Part shown: positions 32,181-43,741 of the stretch, piece by piece
How the letters are laid out: the number at the start of each line of letters is the position of its first letter
How positions within the stretch are numbered: position 1 is the first letter of the stretch
NCBI GenBank assembly: GCA_034509755.1
Contig: CM067543.1
Location: 13,640,954 to 13,704,953 of the forward strand
Direction: 5' to 3'
Length of the DNA stretch: 64,000 bases
From: Anisodus tanguticus
Taxonomy: Eukaryota > Streptophyta > Magnoliopsida > Solanales > Solanaceae
Position numbers and translations under genes: made by a program
The notes under the pieces: generated by a model
Seen by the model: only the letters and a program-made list of their open reading frames with translations
Databases searched by the model: none
What the model was told of the DNA's origin: nothing

Positions 32181-33772
32181 ATTATTAACTGAAACAGATG
32201 GATATTTACTATTATCGACGAAAAGCCGTCGAATTTTTCCTAATATTCTGACATAACTTCATCGGTCATAAATTACTGTCGGGAATTCGGTGCATGACCT
32301 ATTGACTGTACATTCATCTTTTCAAATTTGATTTACTGACTTACACTAGTTGATGTGAATATTTTAATCGGAAAAGTATTTATTAATTTTTTAAGAGTGT
32401 GCCAAATTAAACATGGATAAATAAATATGAATAGAGTGAGTAGTTTTCAAGTCAAATGATGTTAAGCAGGACAAATTTCACCTATAATTAACTGAAATTT
32501 TGGGTCCTCGTGTTTTATATTATTAATTAATATTCTTGAATAGTCTAACCTACAAACATAGCATCATATGAATGTACTTGACTTTCATTGGTTTTATAAT
32601 TATAATGATTTACATTATTTAAGATTCTGAAAGATACATTTGTTTATTGAAACTTTGACTTAAGAAAGCATACTTACTCAATTATTACGATACAATAATC
32701 CAACAGATAATATATATCTATCTTAATCAGTATGTTGCTCATGGGATCCCTTTGTTACACTCTGAACACGTGGTCCATCAGAAGAATAATTATAACTTAA
32801 TTATTACATTTATTTTGATGTATAAAATGATGGTATACAACACCCAATCACAAAAGAAGAAATGAAAAGAAAATTAATATGCCCAAGAACTAATAAATAA
32901 GCTTTATTCCCAGTTTATGAGAGTGGTGAGTATTCAATCTTACTTTTTTATTGTCAAAATAGAATCATAACTTTCACAGGATTATATAATCCTGGGATAT
33001 CCTCTAATTTTTTTATTTGTTCTTTTAGAAATGTTACGTACGAAGCATTACACATTTTAGGTATCACAGTTCGTTTATACTATTTCATCATACCTTTTTA
33101 GGGTATGTTTGGAAAATCATCAAGTAACTGGATTTGTGTAACAACTAAGATAGTAGGGGGAGGGAGAGCATTTGGCAAAGAGGCTAGTCTTAATTTAGAG
33201 AAAGGCCGCTGAATTTTTTTTATTTAGTTTTTTGGATTAAGGTAAAGAGGAGTGGTTCGGGAAACAATTCACTATTTTTGAAATTTTCGAGGTTTTAAGA
33301 TAATACGCTAAGTCCCTTTCATTTGTGTTAAAATATACAAAACCCCCTCTCTCTTTCTCTTTAATCCCTTTCACTTTTTCGATTTGAATTCTCTCAAGCT
33401 TCCTAGTCAACGTTTCCTCTTCCCCAAGCTTCGATAATCATCAGACGTCGATCTCAAGTATTTTCTTTAATTTTGCAACTCTATCGGAAAATTTTGAGCT
33501 CCATATTGCTTTGAAAATTTTGAATTTTTGAGCTCCATATTGCCTTGAATTTTTTGAATTATTTTGATACCCTAGTGTTCATAAAAGTTTTTTTTTTTTA
33601 AAAAACCTTTGAAGTTTAGCCTGTTTTTCTGTTGAAATATGTGTTATGTTTTATTATTTTGCTTGTTTCGATCTTTCCTTTTCTGTTTTGACATAATGAT
33701 CTATTACTAGACTTTTGATCGATTACTGTTGTATTCAACGTCAGTCTATTTTTTTATATAGATCGTAAAAAA
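32181..33772. other. Unassigned stretch; right part probably leader of the DUF1985 gene
   Basis: Nothing coding is recognised. From about 33,330 the DNA is C/T-rich on this strand (CCCCCTCTCTCTTTCTCTTT, CTTCCTAGTCAACG, CCTCTTCCCCAAGC), as expected for a 5' untranslated region of the plus-strand gene that follows. No terminal inverted repeat of a carrying transposon was found. Confidence 0.4.
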
Positions 33773-35938
33773 TGTCTAGGTGTAGAGGAAAAGGGGAAAA
33801 ATAATTTTCCATTCAGATAAAATGGTTCAAACCTGTTCTAAAGATAAAAAAAGAAGTGGGGAAGAAGTTAGATGAGATGGTAAAAGAAGAAGAACTGTAG
33901 ATGCTGATAATGATGCCTACTAAGACTCCATTGAGCAGAATGATGAGTGTAGCATGGATGACAATGACTCTGACGATGGTTCAAAGGAGTCTGGTGCTGA
34001 AAATGGTCATCACTTGTCCTTGCCATATTGTGCAAAGACAATTAATAAGGATAAGTATGGTATGATTACGTGGTTGGATGATTATGTTGCTTTTCCAGCA
34101 AAAGTTTCTATTAGGAGCAGGATAACTATACTTGCGGAATTTTAAAAAGTGTTGAAAGACCAAAAACTCTGAAAAATGTTCAAGTGTTCCTGTTTTGATC
34201 ACTATAGAAAAATACCAGATCACTTCATCAAAATCAATGGGTTGGTGATCTATTATTTGATTTTTCTCCATACGGATGAGAAAAAAAAGCGTGAGATGTG
34301 GTTCCTTATGAATGACAAGCCTGCATGTTTTGGCTTGAAGGAATTTTGTTTGATCATTGGCTTAAATTGTGGATCCTATTCCAGTACTTCTAAAGAGGAC
34401 AATGCTATTATAAAAGGGGTAGCATTCTGCTCATTAATTACTCGCAACAATAAGATAACAACAGAAAGGTTGTTGGGGCAGATTAGAGGGAATAAGCTAA
34501 ATAAAGAACAAAAGCTTAAATGTTGTCTTGTATGGTTTGTGCATGGAATCTTGCTTTCCAAAGATGTGTCCAGGGGTGTGGACTATGATACGATTAAATG
34601 GCTAATGATTTGGAATTCTTCTAGAGCTATCCTTGGGGAAAAGAGTTCTTTGACCTCACTTTAGAATACTTGAAGCTCAAGGTACACATTCTCAAGCTCC
34701 AACAAACCCACGTTGATAAGAAGATTCCATTATATGCTATGTATGGCTACCCTTGAGCATTCATGATAAATATTATAAACCATTATTGTAGTAGAGTATA
34801 GACTATATGTTTTATTTTACACTCAGCAATTATTTGTGTCATTACATGTCTGGGCATATAAATCTTTCCCCGCACTTAGATTGAATGCTGACAAATCATA
34901 TGAGGTTTTCTTGTCTATTCTCACGATTGGCACACCACAAATGTCGAACGATTTATTAAAGGTGATCCATTTAAGACTCGAGCGAGAGTTACATAGGTAT
35001 AAATTTGAAGTCTATTATCAAAGAATTTGCAAAGTATAAACTAAATGTTAATGTTTTACTTATTTGTAGGTTGTGCACCCTTACACCATCCCCACAGTGC
35101 ATGAGTTGGAGCAGGACTACATGAAGTCCTTTTTGAAATATAATAATGAGGATAAAGATCCCATAATAGATAACGTAAAGAGTGAGTTGGAAGGCGTGAC
35201 TGTATTGGTGATAGAAAAGAATGTATTGAAGTCTCCTAGTAGGATGACAAAGGATCCTTTCTGATGAGGAGGACACTCAACATGCATCGAAGGCTCCTAT
35301 TAAATTAGAGGAGGAAGAAACTTACTCAGAAGATTTTGGTGGCATTGGGACCTCTAGGAGGGGAAAATCAGTGCAGGTGGAGCAAAAGGGACTGCAACAG
35401 CGTGTGGAGAAGATGGAGGAATCCTTGATGGCACTTGTTGCTTTTGTAGAGGGTGAAAAATTAAAGAGGAGCGATAAGGCCAAGAAGAAGCAGGAGGCTC
35501 TCAAAGAGAAAGATAAACATTTTGAATTTCTTTTTGTTGTGCTAAATTTGGCAACTTCAAGGTCCCTACACCAACTACTAATTTTTTTCTTTTTATTGTG
35601 CTAAATTTGACATCATCAAAGGCTCTCAATCACCCATGTAAAAATGACATCATCAAGGCTCCTACACCAGCTGTTGAGGTTGATGTCCTTAGACCAACTG
35701 CACAAGTTGAGAAGCCAACAGATGTCCCTGTGCTAGCTGCTGAAGTTGAGGCAAAAGATGTCCATGCTCAAGTTTATGAGAATGTTGGAAAAACTAGTGA
35801 AGTTGAGAAGGTTAAAGATGAGCCTGCTAAAGTTGTTGAGAATTCTAGTGAGTCGAGTCAAACCGATGTTGAGTTTGACTCTGAAAAAACTGTGATGGGT
35901 GTTGTCTCCAGATTAATGATTCTGAAACAATTAATTTA
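33773..35938 (+). pseudogene. DUF1985-domain gene (Ulp1-type, Mutator-associated family), degenerate
   Basis: Starts near the ATG of MSRCRGKGEK, with a stop soon after. An acidic segment (DDNDSDDGSKESGAENGHH) is followed by the DUF1985 core at 34,176-34,640: FKCSCFDHYRKIPDHFIKIN, EMWFLMNDKPACFGLKEF, CLIIGLNCGSY, and later VWFVHGILLSKD. Another frame then supplies FFDLTLEYLKLK and KKIPLYAMYGYP (Trp codon to stop), and after an intron-like gap VWAYKSFPALRLN (34,843-34,880) and VHPYTIPTVHELEQDYM (35,070). The tail contains a coiled coil (about 35,360-35,520) and a Val/Glu-rich degenerate repeat (35,650-35,880). DUF1985 proteins in plants are usually carried by Mutator-like elements and end in a Ulp1 cysteine protease. 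I see no protease His-Asp-Cys region, so the gene is truncated as well as frame-shifted. Function unknown. Confidence 0.7.
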
Positions 35939-36379
35939 GTATTTGAGTTGTAACAAATAAGTAATTTTTACTAGATATGTGTGGTGGAAGATGACAAACA
36001 ATATCTAATACTTTATGTTTTAACTAACAATTAATTTGACTATTTTTATTTGTTGAATTATTGCAATTTTTATATAAATGTGTTGTTGTGTTCAAATATG
36101 GCTACTTTTACAAGTAGTGTTCCCTTCTTAATGTGTTTTTGCTTGTATCTTACTTTGTTGTTGCTTTGTATCTGCTACAATGATGGTTAATGTTATTATC
36201 ATCGACTATGAATAGTAATTTCTTATCATCGATTATGAATAATAGTTTATAGTCGAACTCAATAGAGTTGTTATAACTCATGAGTAAAAACACATATATT
36301 TTTCATATAAATAAAATTCATTTCATATTGTTCATAATGTTTCATACAACCAAAATGAAAGACCCAATCCCACTACAGT
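35939..36379. other. Unassigned AT-rich stretch
   Basis: No gene seen. ATCATCGACTATGAATAGTA and TATCATCGATTATGAATAAT near 36,196-36,245 are an imperfect direct repeat. Confidence 0.45.
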
Positions 36380-36700
36380 CCTATTACACATTTCTAAACA
36401 ATAAAAACAACTACTAAATCATACAACAACTTTCTTAGTCCATTTTCCTTTTCTGCAGCCATCATCAACCTTTGTTTTAGTTAATCCCTCTCTATTTCAG
36501 TTTCTCTCAACACATCTTTCAAGTGATACTTCTTTGCTTCAGATATTTTAAACAATGACTGACGCAAATCCATGTCCTCTTCAGATTCTCTAAGCTTGTT
36601 TAGCATTTCAACTTGGCTATGCTTTTTTATGTTAGTGTCTCAGGTCCTAACGGGCTCCTTCTAGGTTCTGAGCTCATTTGAGATTTTTTTGCCCCATTTG
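36380..36700 (-). pseudogene. Coiled-coil protein tail, minus strand
   Basis: On the minus strand a frame reads QVEMLNKLRESEEDMDLRQS, LFKISEAKKYHLKDVLRE, TEIERD, a stop, then LKQRLMMAAEKENGLRKLL. The heptad-like Leu spacing and charge suggest a coiled coil. Short plant genes ending in such tails often have a GRF-type zinc finger upstream, but none is visible here, so that link is speculative. The upstream side runs straight into the retroelement sequence at 36,720. Confidence 0.35.
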
Positions 36701-36719
36701 ATGTTGTTACGGTTCACTT

Positions 36720-37075
36720 TTATGCAGAGGCATAAAAGCTACTATGAGGTTGTTGATGCTCTAAGTCGGATAATTGTTTTTAGAGTCGCCACCTAATGTA
36801 TGGGTAATTTAGGAAAACTAAGTTGAAAGAATTTATTCAAGTTAATGAAAAATCCTATCTAAACCAGAGTCAAGGCAAGGTTCTGGTGATCCCCCGGAAA
36901 AGGTGTTAGACACCATGGTATTAAGGATTCGTAGAATACGGTTGACCTTCGAGTTCTATAGCATGCTTAAATGATGTGAATTGCTTCTCAAACTCTTTTG
37001 TTTTCAAAAAAACCTTTGAGTTTTGAATAAATGAATTTCAAGAATTTTTGCGGGAATTTAAACACCTAATTTAAA
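36720..37075 (-). mobile_element. Tat/Ogre-type gypsy LTR segment, minus strand
   Basis: On the minus strand this reads GCATGCTATAGAACTCGAAG, GGGGGATCACCAGAACCTTG, GGTGGCGACTCTAAAAACAA and GCTTTTATGCCTCTGCATAA. The same series occurs on the plus strand at 61,236-61,495 with about the same spacing. I recognise the series as the LTR/leader part of Solanaceae Tat/Ogre-type gypsy elements. Neither LTR terminus is defined. Confidence 0.65.
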
Positions 37076-37079
37076 CTCT

Positions 37080-38493
37080 TTTGTCATTCGTATTGGTCTT
37101 CTTCATCGATGAGATCTTCTGGTAATCTTATTACCTCACCGTATTCTTCTTCACCCTCAATATTCGACTCGCTCACTTCATGACAGGTCATGACTTTAAG
37201 GGTTGATTCATTTTTATTACTGAAATGCAAGGCAAAGCGTGATTAGTAATATAAAAGCAAAGTATAGTAAAATAACGTATTTTGATAAAGCGAGACTTTT
37301 CAATGATTTGTGAATGTTTAATAAAAACTATGGTCCTGACTCAGATCAACATCGAGTCCTTTTTACTTTTTTCCGTATCTCATGAGAAAAGTAAGTAAAA
37401 AGTGAATAGTCAGGCACCGTGCTACAATGGTTTTTTGAAAGCTAATAAAATATCATCATGGCTACCAAGGAACCAAGAGTGTAATTGAGGTCTAGTTGGT
37501 GAGTCTTTCACCCGGTTTCACATTGCGAATGGTGGGCACTTCAGTGTGTTCCTCCAGAATTGCCATGCAATATTTTTCATCAAACAACATCCCTATCCCT
37601 CACTCGGCATCGTCTACATCTGGTGTGGGTATCATTACGGGAAATAACTGGTATAGACTCGGGATAGACATTCACAACTTTGGGGAACCCTTCTTCTTTC
37701 TGTCATTTTTGGACGTTTCTTTAAGGTTGGGGACATATCCTAGGCCATATTGGAACTCATTAGCGGGTAGCTCAACTGGTTTTGTAATGCCCTGTAGAAT
37801 TCTCCCGCGACCCTTTCCTGGCTCAAAATCGTTTAGCAATATTGTAGAGGCAACCATTTTACATGCAGCCGACATTGGGACTTGTATTGCGTCCTCAGCA
37901 TATGCGGCCCCCACTGGTTCAACCATGTGAAAAGTTGTTCCTCGAGAAACTCCCTCGATCATAGGGATACAATTGTTAGGAAACTTATGGATACTTTTCT
38001 CCCCGTGTATCACCACTTTGTGCCCTTCCCATATGAATTTCATGGCTTGATGTAAAGAAGATGGTATGGCTCTAGTCGCATGGATCCAAGGCCTTCCTAA
38101 CAACATATTATAGTTAGTGGAGATCGACATGACCTGGAACTCAACAGATCCCATTTGGATGCATATGTCAACTTCTTTAACTGAATTACTCTGAGCTCTA
38201 TCAAATCCTCTGACATTCGTGTGACTCCTTATTATCATTCCCACATCATACCCCAACTGTTCCAATGTGGTTGTTGGACAAATATTCAAACTGGCCCAAT
38301 TGTCTATGAGAACTCGTTCTACGATCTTTCTTCTATACTCAACAGTGATGTACAATGCCCTATTATGAATCAGCCCTTCTTTGGGCAACTCGTCTTTCCT
38401 AAAAGATATCCGGTGATCTCCCATGGTATGGGCCACTTTGGTAGCCAGACTCTCAACGCTTGTGCCGACAGGAACATGTCCTTCATTCAACAC
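37080..38493 (-). pseudogene. Tat/Ogre-type gypsy protease and linker, broken
   Basis: The open frame 38,493-37,672 starts MLNEGHVPVGTSVESLATK. It contains the retropepsin-like core: ALYITVEYRRKIVERVLIDN, ASLNICPTTTLEQLGYD and YNMLLGRPWIHATRAIPSSL. The strand with the catalytic Asp reads LIDNWAS, where the family has LIDGGS or LIDSGS, so the flap-side glycine/serine is lost. Beyond the frame, another carries the protease-RT linker (GIGMLFDEKYCMAILEEHTE, PTIRNVKPGERL) with stops, then VSESNIEGEEEYGEVIRLPE near 37,090-37,180. No RT follows: homology ends at the LTR segment 36,720-37,075. Order and motifs are those of Tat/Ogre-type gypsy pol. Confidence 0.8.
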
Positions 38494-39090
38494 TCTTATT
38501 AATGCAAATCAGTGTTGTGAGGAACATAACAACAGTAACAACACTGATATCTAAGCCATAGTCTATTTTAAGTGCTCGATGATGGAATACTCTTTAGGTT
38601 GTATTCTACGCCAGAAATCTTCAGCTTTATTTTTCGTGATTTGCCTACTTTGATTGTTTTCCTTTCTGGTGACCCCTTGGGCTAACTCTTCAGGCGTATA
38701 ACATCTCCTTGATCTGGTCATGCCTTACGCAATGACGGCATCAACAATAAATTTTTCCCTAGGTGGTTTGATAACACCCAAGGCGACTTGAGAGATTATC
38801 AAAGCGGGAATCGGCAAATCAAACCTGGGTCGCTCATGTATGGTTGGTGATTTCATGGGCGGTTTGAGGACACCCGAGGTTACTTGAGCAATCATTGGGG
38901 TGGGAACCAGCAAATCAAACCTGGGTCATTCATGTATTGTTAGCGATGCCACAATCTATTCCAGAGCCTTCATGGGTGCTAAACTCAAAGGCTTACAGAT
39001 TTCCCAGTCTTCCTCTCTCTCGATCATGTGAATATTGGCATTGCCATGATTCGGTAGAGGATTGGTATTCACATTAAGAGCGGCTGTCTA
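38494..39090 (-). pseudogene. Degenerate gag-protease spacer of the minus-strand Tat/Ogre-type copy
   Basis: No clean frame, but the stretch lies between recognisable gag and protease of one element. It contains an imperfect direct repeat of about 120 bp (38,740-38,850 versus 38,850-38,945): GGTTTGATAACACCCAAGG versus GGTTTGAGGACACCCGAGG, and GGCAAATCAAACCTGGGTCG versus AGCAAATCAAACCTGGGTCA. Confidence 0.55.
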
Positions 39091-40135
39091 CTAGGTGATT
39101 TCTCTTGTGTCTATGAGATCCTGAATCTTATGATTTAGGCTGATGCAATTGTCAGTGATATGTCCGGCTCCTCCAGCATGATAAACACATGTTTGGTTGG
39201 GATGGTAGAAACGGTTCTCGGGATCAACTTGCTTTGGTGGTACTGTTTGGATCATGCTAGTGGAAAGTAGTTCTTCGAACAACTGTGCCCGTGTTTTTAA
39301 TAACAACGTAAATGTTTGGACCGACTTCTTCTTAAACCTGGGCCGTGGCGCATTGTAGTTCACCGATGGTGGTTGGTTTTGGTTGTTTTGGGCTTGGTGA
39401 TTCTGTGGAGCTTGGTAATTTTGATGAGTTTGATAGTTTTGGAGGAGTTTGGTAATTTTATGGAGATTGGTAATTTTGTAGGGATTGGTAATTTGTTGGA
39501 GCTTGATAATTTTGTAGGGATTGGGGTTTACACTGGAGTTTGTAAGATCAGTGAAACCATTTGTGAATTTTGCGGGGGAGTTTGGTATCTTGGGGAGGTT
39601 TGGTAGTCAGGTTGGCGTAATACACGGGCATTAGGCTGTATGGGGGAGTCATATAACCACTTGGGGGTGGCAATTGATAAACCTCCATTGATGAACGGGG
39701 CTCCTCCCGTTTCTTTGTTTTAGGATTTGAGGATCTGGTCACATTCGCTACATCCTCTCTTTTCTTTTGCACACCTCCCGAAGTACCTAACTAGGAGCTT
39801 CGACCAGTCACGCTGGTAATCTTTCCGATTTTGAGACCATCTTCTATGGCCTCACCCATATCAACCAACTCTGAAAATGGTCAGCGGGCCATGGCAAACA
39901 TCCTATCCTAAAAGTCCTGGTCTTGTGCTCTGATAAAAGCAACGACTAATTATTTTCTGTCATAAGTGGCTGTATGTGAGCGTCTTCCACTCTCCATCTG
40001 CTTGCATATTATCTATAGGTCTCGGCAGATTTCTGCATGATCTCCTCCAGATAATACCGATCATGTACGACTTTGATATTGAACTTATATCATTCCATGA
40101 ATGTCTCCGCCATATCCTTCTATGTGATCCACTGG
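39091..40135 (-). pseudogene. Tat/Ogre-type gypsy gag, broken
   Basis: On the minus strand: AETFMEWYKFNIKVVHDR and SAETYR-stop-YASRWR (40,100-40,000), then KKREDVANVTRSSNPKTKKR and SMEVYQLPPPSGYMTPPYSL (39,772-39,600), then an Asn/Tyr/Gln/Pro repeat region (39,370-39,600), and FKKKSVQTFTLLLKTRAQLF with the zinc-knuckle-like CVYHAGGAGHITDNCISLNH (39,200-39,120). It is homologous to the plus-strand gag at 59,130-59,860, where the same DVANVxxSxxPKT and YQxxPPSxY motifs occur. Stops and frameshifts make it non-functional. The fragment is cut at about 40,135 by the LTR of the next element. Confidence 0.8.
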
Positions 40136-40141
40136 CACAGG

Positions 40142-42609
40142 TATCACGCCCGAAACTCGAACATGGACATAACAAGCATCTGATGCTATAAACAGCATCG
40201 GAAGCACCTTATGAATTAATAACAACAAATTCCTATTTAATAATCTTTCATTATTTAAAATCAATTAAGTCATAAGTATCTAAATGAAATCATTATCACA
40301 CATATGATATAACATAGCGGAAGTCTAAGCGAATACTTAGTCATAAAATATGGATAAATGTCTCAACGAGTCATATGAGACTCTAACACACTACCCACAA
40401 TCTGATAGCTATCTATGAATCTTCTAAGATAATGCATAAATGTCTAACTCATCAGGACGCAACCCGAAAACTACTAATAAGAGGTAATAAATGACTCAAT
40501 GAAAACCCACGAACAAGTGTGTGGGCTCACCAACAATCTGGAAAGTAGCGAGTACTCCTAATCCGCGAGATCTGTCTGTACCTGCTCTTCTTTGTTTCCT
40601 AACATACCATCAAAAACAACAATGGTATGCCTGAGTACTGGATACTCAGTGTGTTTAAGAGGCAATACTTAATGAAATGAAAGTAGTTATAAAATGAATA
40701 ATAATCAATAAAACAATGTTAAATGAAGAAATTAGAAAACCTATAAATGGAGTAAGCCATTAACTTAGAGAAATCATTAGAGAATCCAATAATGAAGAAT
40801 ACATCAAGTTTCACTCGTTACCATTTATCATGTCAAGTATGTTACTTACGAACTCAAGATTATCACAAGCCACTCCCAGACAACCAAGATACCATAAAAA
40901 ACCACTCACAGGAAACCAAGATACCACAACAAGCTACTCATAGGCAAATCAATCAATCGATACTCCAGGCTAGGAAACCACGGAGCGTAATCGTCTTCTG
41001 GACTAGCACAACCATAGATGCACCAGGTTATATGCCTCAGATATCAATTATTTTATGGACAGACACAACAATAGATGCACCGGATATATGCCTCGGAGGT
41101 CAATCATCATCTGAACTAACACAACAATACTCGTATTGATATGTTAGGATCCATAACGGCTAATCATCCTCTAGACTAGTAAAACTTTCCCATACAGGCC
41201 CAAACACAATAAATGATACAAATAATAACATATCATCTGAATCATCAATCATCAATCATGGCTTAGATCTTAATATCACTTCTCAAGTTATCATCTCAGA
41301 ATAGAGGTATTTCAAGTCATAACCAATTAGAAATATTTTGCAACTTTGTTATTCAATTTCAAGAAACCCATTCAATATCAAAACACATTTAAGGTCCAAC
41401 CATTAGAAAAATGAGTTCAATCATCCAATAATGAGAACACGAGTTTCACAAAGTCGTATAGTTCGTATAAGGTTTGATGCGGGCTTGACCCTACACATGC
41501 ATGACCTTGTCTTAAAGAAATCATCTTTAATTCTGAAAGAATTTACCGAAAAAGTGTTTCAATCATGTTCATATTCGAAAGAATATTTCAAGTCACGAAC
41601 AATCATCTACACGTTTCAAACAAGATAACATACTTCAAAAATAATGTTTTTGAAAATTAGACATACCTCAATTTCCGCTAAAATCTAGCAAACAAATTCT
41701 TCCAAGTTCAACAATCATTCTTCAATGGTTATTAATAATAAAGTTTAGAACTTAAACCAATTCTAGAGATTTCTACCCTTATTCAAAAAACATTAGGGCT
41801 TTTCTAGCCTTAAAACTTCTTTCTTGAACCCTTATGAATCACTCCTGGATTCTTATTGTTTCTAATACCTTACTATAGTCCCATCCCTCTCAATAATCTC
41901 AGTAATGTTCGAAAAACATACCTTCAAAAGTTTCCGAAAGTCTCCTTCCACTTCTTTTTCTTCGGTTTTCAATAATCTATGGTTTGAAAAGATGAACTAA
42001 GGTTAACATGTTAGATTGATGTAATAATGATGGGGATTGATCATGAACTTACCTTAGGTGTTTTGCGGAGGTTTTAGGGTTCTTTCCTCACAATAAGTCG
42101 GCCAAAACGCAGTGGGAATGAATATAACGAAGTGGGAAACTTAATAAATTCGGAACCAAAAAAAATAGTGGGCCACAACACCTTCGCATCGCGGATGGTA
42201 CAACCCGTAGAACCCCTGTGATGTGGTGGTGCTGCACAAGGCACAATATTCCGCGTCACCCTTGCGACGCGACTGCCGACCTTTGCTCAGTAAAATGGTC
42301 ATAATGATTTGTATGTAGCTTTGTTTGAGCTGGGCGACTTACCCTTGGAAAGGTATTTCAAGTACCTACAACTTTCATGTTTAGTTTTCTCAGATTCTCA
42401 ATGAAACTATCAGAAAAATAAGAAATAGCAAGAAGTCCTCCAGACTTAGACGAATTTAGGATCTTTTACGAACTCCTTTGTTTTGGTTTGACTTCAGAAT
42501 GACTATCTATCACCCGAATTCATCCCGAAGGGATTCACCTAACTAAAATATGACACGTTAATACTCATTCAATTCAGTCACACCTAGCCTTGATTTACAT
42601 AGTGTTACA
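40142..42609 (-). mobile_element. 3' LTR of gypsy element C (Del/Tekay type, minus strand)
   Basis: On the minus strand it starts TGTAACACTATGTAAATCAA at 42,609, immediately after the polypurine-like GAGAGGGGGATAA, and ends GAGTTTCGGGCGTGATA at 40,142 (terminal TGACA mutated to TGATA). It is 2,468 bp long. The first 900 bp (40,141-41,040) align without gaps to 43,741-44,640, an exact 3,600-bp offset, with about 16 mismatches. The rest is much more diverged, with many indels. A local duplication (CAACAATAGATGCACC-type unit, 41,010-41,110) marks the change. Confidence 0.85.
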
Positions 42610-42625
42610 TTATCCCCCTCTCAGG
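42610..42625 (-). promoter_or_regulatory. Polypurine tract of gypsy element C
   Basis: On the minus strand CTGAGAGGGGGATAA directly precedes the 3' LTR TG, after ATTCGAGGATGAATGATC. This arrangement is typical of the end of Del/Tekay internal regions. Confidence 0.8.
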
Positions 42626-43725
42626 ATCATTCATCCTCGAATTAGAGTCATGGCCTAAGGTTTTAACTAAACCTCAAACTTTAGAAATTAACAAAGTCTC
42701 TTTGCAATACGAGCTATTCCCCGAAGACCAAATATAAACTACCAACTCCACAATAATGATATGGTCCACACATGGACTCCCACAACTATATCATTTATGC
42801 CTAAATACGAAAATAAGGAATTCATATCTTTAGTCTAGACTTTTGCAAGAATTTAATAAACCAAAGGTTCAATACATACCTGGGATACGAAAAACGTTAA
42901 GATATTACAACCTAAATTATTATTGACAACAACGTGATGGTAATTACACCTCTTTAAGTTTATTTGACGAGTCTTAAGATACAAAATAAGTCTACCACAA
43001 GGTTTAGTGATATCACTCTACCATTCTCTAACAGGTCCATAGAGAAATTCAAGGCTAATTATTTTTTATTCAAACCCATAGTTTTATAACACTTGAAAAG
43101 TCAGTTATCCCCATAATCACATCAAAATTCACCATTTCTAATTCAAACAAAATAGTAGTGTCACGACCCTTAACTACATCTAAACAATCTCTATAGACTC
43201 TAGGAATATTAATGAGAATCCTAGCAGGAATACTCAAAGAAAAGAGTTCTAGAAATTGTCCGGGTTCCCCACCAAAATCAAAGGCAAAATACTGAGTCAC
43301 ATAAGAAAAATCCGGAACCGGATCGATCAACGAATACACATTAAGAGAAAAATAGTAAGAATACCTATCTCAAAACATCAGTGACCATACCATACAATCA
43401 CCACCAACTACTATAGAATTCCAATCCACTTCACACCATCAATCAAATTAAACAGCACAACCAAAGTTCACATCATACACCATTACACACTAGGTTAGAA
43501 GTTGCAGCACGAGTTGAAGCCATTTATGCGAGGCAAGAGTATCGAATATGTCAGAACAATCCTAAAGAGAAATTCAAGTTCTAGAGCACAATCTAGAATC
43601 AAGAAGAGTAAGAAACACCTAAAATGTCCTAGTAGTCATACATCCATACAGGTGGCCAGTCTGCATGAAAATGACTCCACTAGAAACAGCTCCACAGACA
43701 ATCCTATGACACTTATAAACCTAGA
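42626..43725 (-). pseudogene. Internally deleted coding region of gypsy element C (gag start, protease)
   Basis: Between the two LTRs are only about 1.1 kb instead of the usual 5 kb or so. On the minus strand a MASTRAATSN-like gag start lies near 43,515. At 43,339-43,070 the aspartic-protease region is recognisable: FSYVTQYFAFDFGGEPGQFL, FSLSIPARILINIPRVYRDC and LFELEMVNFDVIMGITDF, matching the Del/Tekay pattern (AxRVYRDC, ELxMxxFDVIMGMDW). The catalytic DTGA part is missing. RT, RNase H and integrase are absent. The element is a non-autonomous deletion derivative. Confidence 0.75.
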
Positions 43726-43726
43726 G

Positions 43727-43738
43727 CTCTGATTCCAT
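43727..43738 (-). promoter_or_regulatory. Primer-binding site of gypsy element C
   Basis: On the minus strand AGTATGGAATCAGAGC follows the LTR end GGGGCGTGACA. TGGAATCAGAGC is one base from the initiator tRNA-Met site TGGTATCAGAGC. Confidence 0.85.
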
Positions 43739-43741
43739 ACT

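Noticed and set aside
33100..33140. Possible left end of a DNA transposon (TAGGGTATGTTTGG)
   Set aside because: No matching inverted end or target duplication was found to the right of the DUF1985 gene.
35034..35069. Intron with GT...AG in the DUF1985 gene
   Set aside because: At 36 bp it is shorter than a plant intron normally can be; a frame change by indel is likelier.
40792..41139. Open frames beginning MKNTSS in both LTRs of element C (also 44,392-44,640)
   Set aside because: They recur only because the LTRs are duplicated; no domain and no codon-level conservation is evident.
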